Below, piece by piece: positions 33,211-37,829 of a stretch of 37,829 nucleotides of DNA (position 1 is the first letter of the stretch; each line of letters begins with the position of its first letter). A program made the position numbers and the translations under genes. This DNA comes from Paenibacillus sinensis (GTDB lineage: Bacteria; Bacillota; Bacilli; Paenibacillales; Paenibacillaceae): assembly GCF_019904155.1 (NCBI RefSeq), contig NZ_JAHCMB010000227.1:1-37829 (forward strand). The letters run 5' to 3'. The notes under the pieces are model-generated. The model saw only the letters and a program-made list of their open reading frames with translations, ran no database searches and had not been told where the DNA came from.

Positions 33211-34443
33211 TTATACCCAGTTACCCCGGCGGAACACCGGCTCCAGCGTACCGTCCGGAAGCTCGCCGTCGATATCCAGCTCGGCCGAGCCGATCATGAA
33301 ATCGACATGGGTCAGGCTCACGTTCGCGCCTGCCTGGAGCAATTCCTCCCTGCTCAGCTTCGTTCCGCCTTCGATGTTGACTGGATAGGCGCTGCCAAGC
33401 GCGAAATGACAGGATGCGTTCTCGTCGATGCCTGTGTTGTAGAAGATGCGGTTCAGCCGCGATATCGGCGAATCATGCGGCACAAGCGCCATCTCGCCCA
33501 GGTAGGACGCGCCTTCGTCCGTCTCCAGCAGAGTCGCGAGATGCTCGCGTCCTTCGGCGGCGTCGAACGCCGTGACCTTGCCGTCCGTGAAGGTCAGCTT
33601 GATGCCATCCACCAGCCGACCGTTCAGGTTGAGCGGCATCGTGCTGCTGACCGTCCCGTTCACGCGGGCCCGGTGAGGCATGGTGTACACTTCCTCTGTC
33701 GGCATATTGGCGACGAAGTACACACCCTGCCCGTTCTCGCCCCCGGCGGCCCGCCACAGATGCCCTTCCGGCAGCCCGACCTTAAGGTCCGTTCCGGGCG
33801 CCCGGTAATGCAGGCTGCGGTAGCGCTTCGCGTTCAGCCGCTCCTGGCTCTTCTTCAGCGCGGCGATATGCTCCCGCCACGCCTCCACCGGGTCGCGCTC
33901 CTCATCGACCCGGTTCATGTGGAAGATCGCCTCCCACATGGCGGTGATCCGCTGCTCTTCGGGCAGGTCGGCGAATACTTTGGCCGCCCACGCCCGGGTG
34001 GGCGCCTTGATCAGCGACCAGCTGATCTTGTTATTCCGCGTGAAGGCGGAATATTTCTGGTTCGCGACCGCGGCAGCCTTGACTGCGGTCGCAACGGCAC
34101 CGGCGTCGACCCCGCTCAGAAGCTCGGGGTCCGGCACCTTGATGCGCAGGATGGCTCCGCCTTCCTCCGCGAATTTCTCCATCATATCCGAGTGCCACTG
34201 CGGATAGTAACCGAATGAATCCGCTGGCGCATGCTCATAGCGGATACGGGTTACCGCTTCATCGTCCCAATCCACCATGACGTATTTCGCGCCCGCGTCA
34301 TACGCCTTGGCGACGATAAGCCGTGTCAGCTCGGCCGTCTCAAGCGGCGCGTTCACGATCAGCACCTGGCCGGGCTGAACGTTCACCCCGATCTTGATGA
34401 CGAGCTGGGCGTATTTGTCCAGAAGTTGTTCAAAAGATTTCAT
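33211..34443 (-). CDS. ampS: Aminopeptidase, M29 family (AmpS-like)
   Basis: 410 aa, the family's usual length. Dimetal aminopeptidase of cytosol that trims N-terminal residues from peptides. Seen: the N-terminal fold with VQPGQVLIVNAPLETAELTR and VMVDWDDEAVTRIRYEHAPA. The metal-binding half has MPTEEVYTMPHR, YLGEMALVP, ASCHFALGSAYP and SLTHVDFMIGS, which hold the Glu/His/Asp ligands of M29 enzymes. GGAGG precedes the ATG. Monocistronic. Confidence 0.93.
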   Translation of the reverse strand: MKSFEQLLDKYAQLVIKIGVNVQPGQVLIVNAPLETAELTRLIVAKAYDAGAKYVMVDWDDEAVTRIRYEHAPADSFGYYPQWHSDMMEKFAEEGGAILRIKVPDPELLSGVDAGAVATAVKAAAVANQKYSAFTRNNKISWSLIKAPTRAWAAKVFADLPEEQRITAMWEAIFHMNRVDEERDPVEAWREHIAALKKSQERLNAKRYRSLHYRAPGTDLKVGLPEGHLWRAAGGENGQGVYFVANMPTEEVYTMPHRARVNGTVSSTMPLNLNGRLVDGIKLTFTDGKVTAFDAAEGREHLATLLETDEGASYLGEMALVPHDSPISRLNRIFYNTGIDENASCHFALGSAYPVNIEGGTKLSREELLQAGANVSLTHVDFMIGSAELDIDGELPDGTLEPVFRRGNWV

Positions 34444-34533
34444 CTCTGCAAGCCTCCGATGTAAGTTAAAAATAGTACGTTGAAAATATACAGCGCATTA
34501 CTCCATTTTATCACAAATCCGCAATAGACAATC

Positions 34534-35292
34534 TTACACGCCTTCGAGCTCCAGGGAAACCGGACAATGATCGCTGCCCATCACGGCGCATTCGATGCCC
34601 GCAGCCGCGACAGAGCCGGCCAGCCGGGAGGAAACCAGGAAATAGTCAATCCGCCAGCCCACATTCCGCTCTCTGACCTTCGGCATGTAGGACCACCAGG
34701 AATACATATCGGTCTTGTCCGGATACAGATGGCGGAACGAATCGACGAAGCCGGCTGCCAGCAGCTCGGTCATCTTGCCCCGCTCCTCATCCGTGAAGCC
34801 CGAATTGCCCCTATTCGCCTTGGCGTTCTTCAGATCGATTTCACGATGCGCCACGTTGAGATCACCGCACACGACAACGGGCTTGTCCCGGTCGAGCTTC
34901 AGGAGATAATCACGGAATCTGTCCTCCCACTCCAGCCGGTAGGGCAGCCGCGAAAGATCGCGGCGCGCGTTCGGAGTGTACACATTGATCAGATAAAAGT
35001 TCTCGTATTGGAGTGTCAGCACTCTGCCTTCCGGGTCATCCTCTCCATCCAGCCCGCGGTTGACAGACAAGGGCTCGGTTTTGGTGAAGACGGCGGTTCC
35101 CGAATACCCTTTTTTCTCGGCGTAGTTCCAATATTGAAGGTATTTGCCGCCATGATCGAGGAGAATCTGTCCCTCCTGCAGCTTCGTCTCCTGCACACAG
35201 AAGATATCGGCATCCGCCTCCGCAAAATAATCGTTAAAGCCTTTATTCACACACGCTCTGAGACCGTTGACATTCCAGGATATCAGCTTCAT
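34534..35292 (-). CDS. exoA: Exodeoxyribonuclease III / AP endonuclease
   Basis: 252 aa, the same length as B. subtilis ExoA. Base-excision-repair nuclease that cuts at abasic sites and digests 3' ends. Seen: the start MKLISWNVNGLRACV, metal ligand Glu in CVQETKLQEGQ, YTPNARRDLSRLPYRLEWED, catalytic CGDLNVAHREIDLKN, GFTDEER, WRIDYFLVS and final GSDHCPVSLEL. AAGGGG precedes the ATG. Divergent from an AlkD-type glycosylase, whose products (abasic sites) it would process, so the pair makes functional sense. Confidence 0.96.
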   Translation of the reverse strand: MKLISWNVNGLRACVNKGFNDYFAEADADIFCVQETKLQEGQILLDHGGKYLQYWNYAEKKGYSGTAVFTKTEPLSVNRGLDGEDDPEGRVLTLQYENFYLINVYTPNARRDLSRLPYRLEWEDRFRDYLLKLDRDKPVVVCGDLNVAHREIDLKNAKANRGNSGFTDEERGKMTELLAAGFVDSFRHLYPDKTDMYSWWSYMPKVRERNVGWRIDYFLVSSRLAGSVAAAGIECAVMGSDHCPVSLELEGV

Positions 35293-35423
35293 CCCTTCAT
35301 TTCCCCTTCCGTTTACTTATGTATGTTCAATCCGATATGCTTCAATCTGTGATTTTTATGGAACGGCAGTTCGCCTTTTTCATGATACAATAAATTCATC
35401 CTGCAGTGAAAGAAAGGAATACG

Positions 35424-36101
35424 ATGATGAACGGACCTTTAGAATTGCTGGTCACTTCGCTGGAGCAGCTGCGCCAGCCCGCAGAAGCCGCTGCCATGAG
35501 CGCTTACCAGCGCAATCAATTCCCATTCCTCGGCGTCCGGACGCCCGAGAGAAGGCTTGTCCTGAAGCAGTTTCTGGCCGGGCATCCGGCGGACAAGTCA
35601 TGGGTTTCCCTGCTATGGGAGCTTCCGGAACGGGAGTATCACTACTGCGGTGTGGACATTCTGCTTGCCTTGAAAAAGAAGCTCAACCCTTCGGACATTC
35701 CCCTCATCGAAGACTGCATTACCCGGCACTCCTGGTGGGATACCGTCGATCTCCTCGCCTCGGGCGCTGCCGGTGCGCTGCTGCGGAATTACCCAGAACT
35801 CCAAGATGAATGCGGCAGCAAATGGATTGCCTCGGAGAATATGTGGCTCAACCGGACCGCCATCCTGTATCAGCTGCACTACAAGGACTCGACGGATGAA
35901 CACCGGTTGTACCGGTACATCCGGACGCATGCCGGCTCGAAGGAATTCTTCATCCAGAAAGCGATTGGCTGGGCGCTCAGAGAGTATTCCAAGTTCAATC
36001 CGGCCTCTGTGGAGGCATTCATCGCGAAGGAGGAGCTGATGCCGCTGAGCCGGCGGGAAGGCCTGAAATGGCTGCAGCGACAGTCTGGACAATCCTCGTA
36101 A
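35424..36101 (+). CDS. alkD: DNA alkylation repair protein, AlkD-type glycosylase
   Basis: About 225 aa; HEAT-like-repeat DNA glycosylase that removes bulky or cationic alkylated bases. Seen: FPFLGVRTPERRLVLKQFLA near the start, the signature HSWWDTVDLLASGAAG carrying the conserved Trp/Asp, ENMWLNRTAILYQL and SKEFFIQKAIGWALREYSKF. Cytosolic. The start is the ATG at 35424 (or 35427), just after AAAGGA; an upstream in-frame GTG at 35406 precedes that site and is less likely. Divergent from exoA, 131 bp apart. Confidence 0.9.
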   Translation: MMNGPLELLVTSLEQLRQPAEAAAMSAYQRNQFPFLGVRTPERRLVLKQFLAGHPADKSWVSLLWELPEREYHYCGVDILLALKKKLNPSDIPLIEDCITRHSWWDTVDLLASGAAGALLRNYPELQDECGSKWIASENMWLNRTAILYQLHYKDSTDEHRLYRYIRTHAGSKEFFIQKAIGWALREYSKFNPASVEAFIAKEELMPLSRREGLKWLQRQSGQSS

Positions 36102-36128
36102 CAAAATAAAGGGGCCGAATCCGGCCCC
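36100..36128 (-). terminator. Terminator of the arabinanase gene
   Basis: Perfect 7-bp GC stem (GGGGCCG 36111-36117 with CGGCCCC 36122-36128). Read on the - strand it is followed by TTTATTTTGTT, so it terminates the leftward gene. On the + strand no T-run follows. Confidence 0.75.
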
Positions 36129-36195
36129 CCAGTATACTATAAATGACTATTTTACTCCAGCTCACATGACCCTTCATTCCCTATAGCCTCTGACT

Positions 36196-37653
36196 TCACT
36201 TCACATGGCTGCCCCAAATGGACACGCCTTCTTCCGACTGGACGGTGAACGTCATCACGCGGCTCTGCGTCCCTTCGTCCCACTCGCGGAGAAATACACC
36301 GTCGTATTCGGTTCCGTCAATGTTCATGACCGCTTTATGCCCATCCTTCAAGCTCCAGGTTCCGTTAACTGCGCCGGTTACAGTGCCGTCTTCCTTCAGC
36401 TCGATGATTTCGGATAGGACCGTCTCCGCCGAGATGTCCTTGCCGTGATTCACCATCTTGTAGGACCCTGCCGTATCAGCTTCCTTATAGTCTCCGATCG
36501 TCTCACCGGCATACCGGTGAGGCGCGACGACAGGCCAGCCCTTCTCGTTCATGAACATTTGATGCACGCGCACCTCGTGCTCTTCTCCTCTTCCCGGAAA
36601 GCGGGTGTGGAAGATCAGGTAGTATTTGCCGGTGTCTTCATCGTAATACGCGGAGTTGTGTCCGGGCGAGACGTAACCCTCGCTGAGCGTATCCTTCTCG
36701 TTGTCCGCGGGCTGGAATTCGAAGTTGCCCATCAGCTTCACACCGTACGGCGCATAGGCCGGATCGTCAAACAGCACGCCAGGCGTCCCCTGCGCTTCGA
36801 TCATATCCTGTCCCTGGGCATCGGTAAACGGACCGTCCGGCGATTTCGACCGGGCAACACGGATATTGTAGCCCCCATCCGCCGTTAGTCCTCCAAAGGA
36901 GAGGAACAGGTAGTAATAATCCGTCTCCGGACTGTACAGCATATACGGGCCTTCGATGCGGGCGTGGTAGCCTCCGAGCACTTTTTTGCCATAGCCCTCA
37001 CTCTTCAGCGGTTCTCCCGTCTTGGGGTCCAATTTCAATACAAAGATTCCGCCGGAATATGAGCCATAGACCATCCACAACTCTCCGTTTTTATCGAAAA
37101 ACACATCCGGGTCCACCACATTGGGCTGCTTGTTCGCATTATATACCGTTCCGTCATCGGAAATCCCGTTCATGCCCGATTTGAGAATAATGCCCTTGTT
37201 CTTGTAAGGACCTTTAATTTTATTCGACACGGCTATGCCCATGGCCGACAGTGGGGAATCTCCCTTGCAGGCATTATAGTACATGTAGAATTTGCCATCC
37301 GCCAGCTGAATGACATCCGGCGCCCACAGCGTGTCCGACTGCGCCCATCCCAATGTCTCGGACAGCTCTGTTGTCACATTCGGAATCAGCGGATTGCCGT
37401 CCGCTACTCCGTCCGAAATTTGCGTCCAGGACATTAAATCCTTCGATTTGGCTGACGCCAGATGAGAGCCGAATACATAATACGTGTCCTTGACCTTGAT
37501 CACCGATGGATCATGAACGGAAACGTCGGCAAAGACCGGAGCTGCTTCAGCCCCTCCGTCCCCTCCATTATCGGCCTGCTCCGCCGGTGAGCCGCAAGCA
37601 CTCAACAAACCTGCTGTCAATACTAACGAAAGGCCCAGCTTCTTCTTCAACAT
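36196..37653 (-). CDS. abn2: Extracellular endo-arabinanase lipoprotein, GH43 (Abn2-like)
   Basis: 485 aa, predicted to cut alpha-1,5-arabinan outside the cell. Seen: lipobox LSAC at the end of the signal, then the five-bladed propeller domain. The catalytic triad would be Asp48 (VHDPSVI), Asp181 (VVDPDVFFD) and Glu234 (ARIEGPYML), with the 133- and 53-residue spacing I recall for B. subtilis Abn2 (38/171/224). A C-terminal beta-barrel (about 380-485) is also as in Abn2. The ATG at 37653 is favoured, 6 nt after AGGGGG; the ATG at 37659 touches that site. No other arabinan gene is adjacent, so it is an isolated enzyme. Confidence 0.9.
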   Translation of the reverse strand: MLKKKLGLSLVLTAGLLSACGSPAEQADNGGDGGAEAAPVFADVSVHDPSVIKVKDTYYVFGSHLASAKSKDLMSWTQISDGVADGNPLIPNVTTELSETLGWAQSDTLWAPDVIQLADGKFYMYYNACKGDSPLSAMGIAVSNKIKGPYKNKGIILKSGMNGISDDGTVYNANKQPNVVDPDVFFDKNGELWMVYGSYSGGIFVLKLDPKTGEPLKSEGYGKKVLGGYHARIEGPYMLYSPETDYYYLFLSFGGLTADGGYNIRVARSKSPDGPFTDAQGQDMIEAQGTPGVLFDDPAYAPYGVKLMGNFEFQPADNEKDTLSEGYVSPGHNSAYYDEDTGKYYLIFHTRFPGRGEEHEVRVHQMFMNEKGWPVVAPHRYAGETIGDYKEADTAGSYKMVNHGKDISAETVLSEIIELKEDGTVTGAVNGTWSLKDGHKAVMNIDGTEYDGVFLREWDEGTQSRVMTFTVQSEEGVSIWGSHVK

Positions 37654-37679
37654 GATCATCCCCCTATGTATACCCTTTC

Positions 37680-37708
37680 ATTTTGAATCGGAGAGGGATT
37701 TGTGTCAA
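37680..37708 (-). promoter_or_regulatory. Probable promoter of the arabinanase gene
   Basis: On the - strand TTGACA (37708-37703), a 17-bp spacer and CAAAAT (37685-37680). Consensus -35, weak -10. The rest of the region to the window end is AT-rich without a gene. Confidence 0.5.
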
Positions 37709-37829
37709 TGATTATTTTATATTTACTTAATTCGTTTCATATTTTATTGAAATTAAAAGGACCAGAATTGACTTAGATTGCGTTAGCAACCGGAACATAT
37801 GATCCGTATAGACTACTACTTAAGGAGCT

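Noticed and set aside
33135..33222. Coding-like stretch after ampS (- strand, ...TWKITGQELALQSGDNALEL...)
   Set aside because: About 25 residues in a frame different from ampS, without a start or ribosome site. It could be a gene remnant, but chance is as likely.
1..37829. CRISPR arrays, tRNA/rRNA genes, insertion sequences, phage modules
   Set aside because: I looked for regularly spaced repeats, cloverleaf-like ends, transposase motifs and terminal inverted repeats, and found none that could be supported.

Overview
The window looks like a chromosomal segment of a low-to-mid GC Bacillota of the Paenibacillaceae type. The reasons are Gram-positive lipoprotein signals (about half a dozen lipoboxes), strong AGGAGG-type ribosome sites, GTG and TTG starts, and many proteins that read as relatives of Bacillus subtilis ones: FeuABC/Btr, YbbA, BstA (YfiT), YtkL, AmpS, ExoA, Abn2 and the YybE/YybF pair. 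I see no rRNA, tRNA, CRISPR array, phage module or insertion sequence.

Layout. 1-5.5 kb: a surface esterase lipoprotein, a lone SecA2-type translocase ATPase, a small lipoprotein of unknown role, and a pentapeptide-repeat protein whose 3' end is frameshifted. 5.5-10.7 kb: YtkL-type hydrolase, a macrolide-type glycosyltransferase with a perfect palindrome in its leader, a divergent LysR/MFS pair, and a small unknown protein. 11-16.2 kb: an orphan sugar-type solute-binding lipoprotein under a catabolite-repression (cre) site, a secreted Lys/Ala-rich protein resembling a histone H1 tail, a two-component system, and the bacillithiol transferase BstA.

16.3-26.3 kb is the core of the window: two convergent, Fur-controlled siderophore uptake clusters. 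On the + strand is btr-feuA-feuB-feuC followed by a double esterase. It has the gene order of the B. subtilis bacillibactin uptake locus, but the terminal esterase gene encodes two complete alpha/beta-hydrolase domains in one chain. On the - strand is fhuD-fhuB-fhuG for hydroxamate siderophores. Perfect 19-bp Fur boxes precede btr and fhuD, and a degenerate one precedes feuA. Neither cluster carries an ATPase, so both probably borrow one encoded elsewhere (as YusV or FhuC does in Bacillus). A shared bidirectional terminator separates them.

26.4-37.8 kb: a GNAT acetyltransferase; a TetR regulator with a membrane glycosyltransferase, sharing a matching operator ahead of each; a binding-protein-like protein without a signal peptide; a second TetR gene with an HXXEE membrane protein; a beta-lactamase-fold serine hydrolase; aminopeptidase AmpS; exonuclease ExoA; an AlkD-type DNA glycosylase; and an extracellular arabinanase lipoprotein of the Abn2 type.

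All assignments come from reading sequence motifs and recalled family knowledge. No database search was run.
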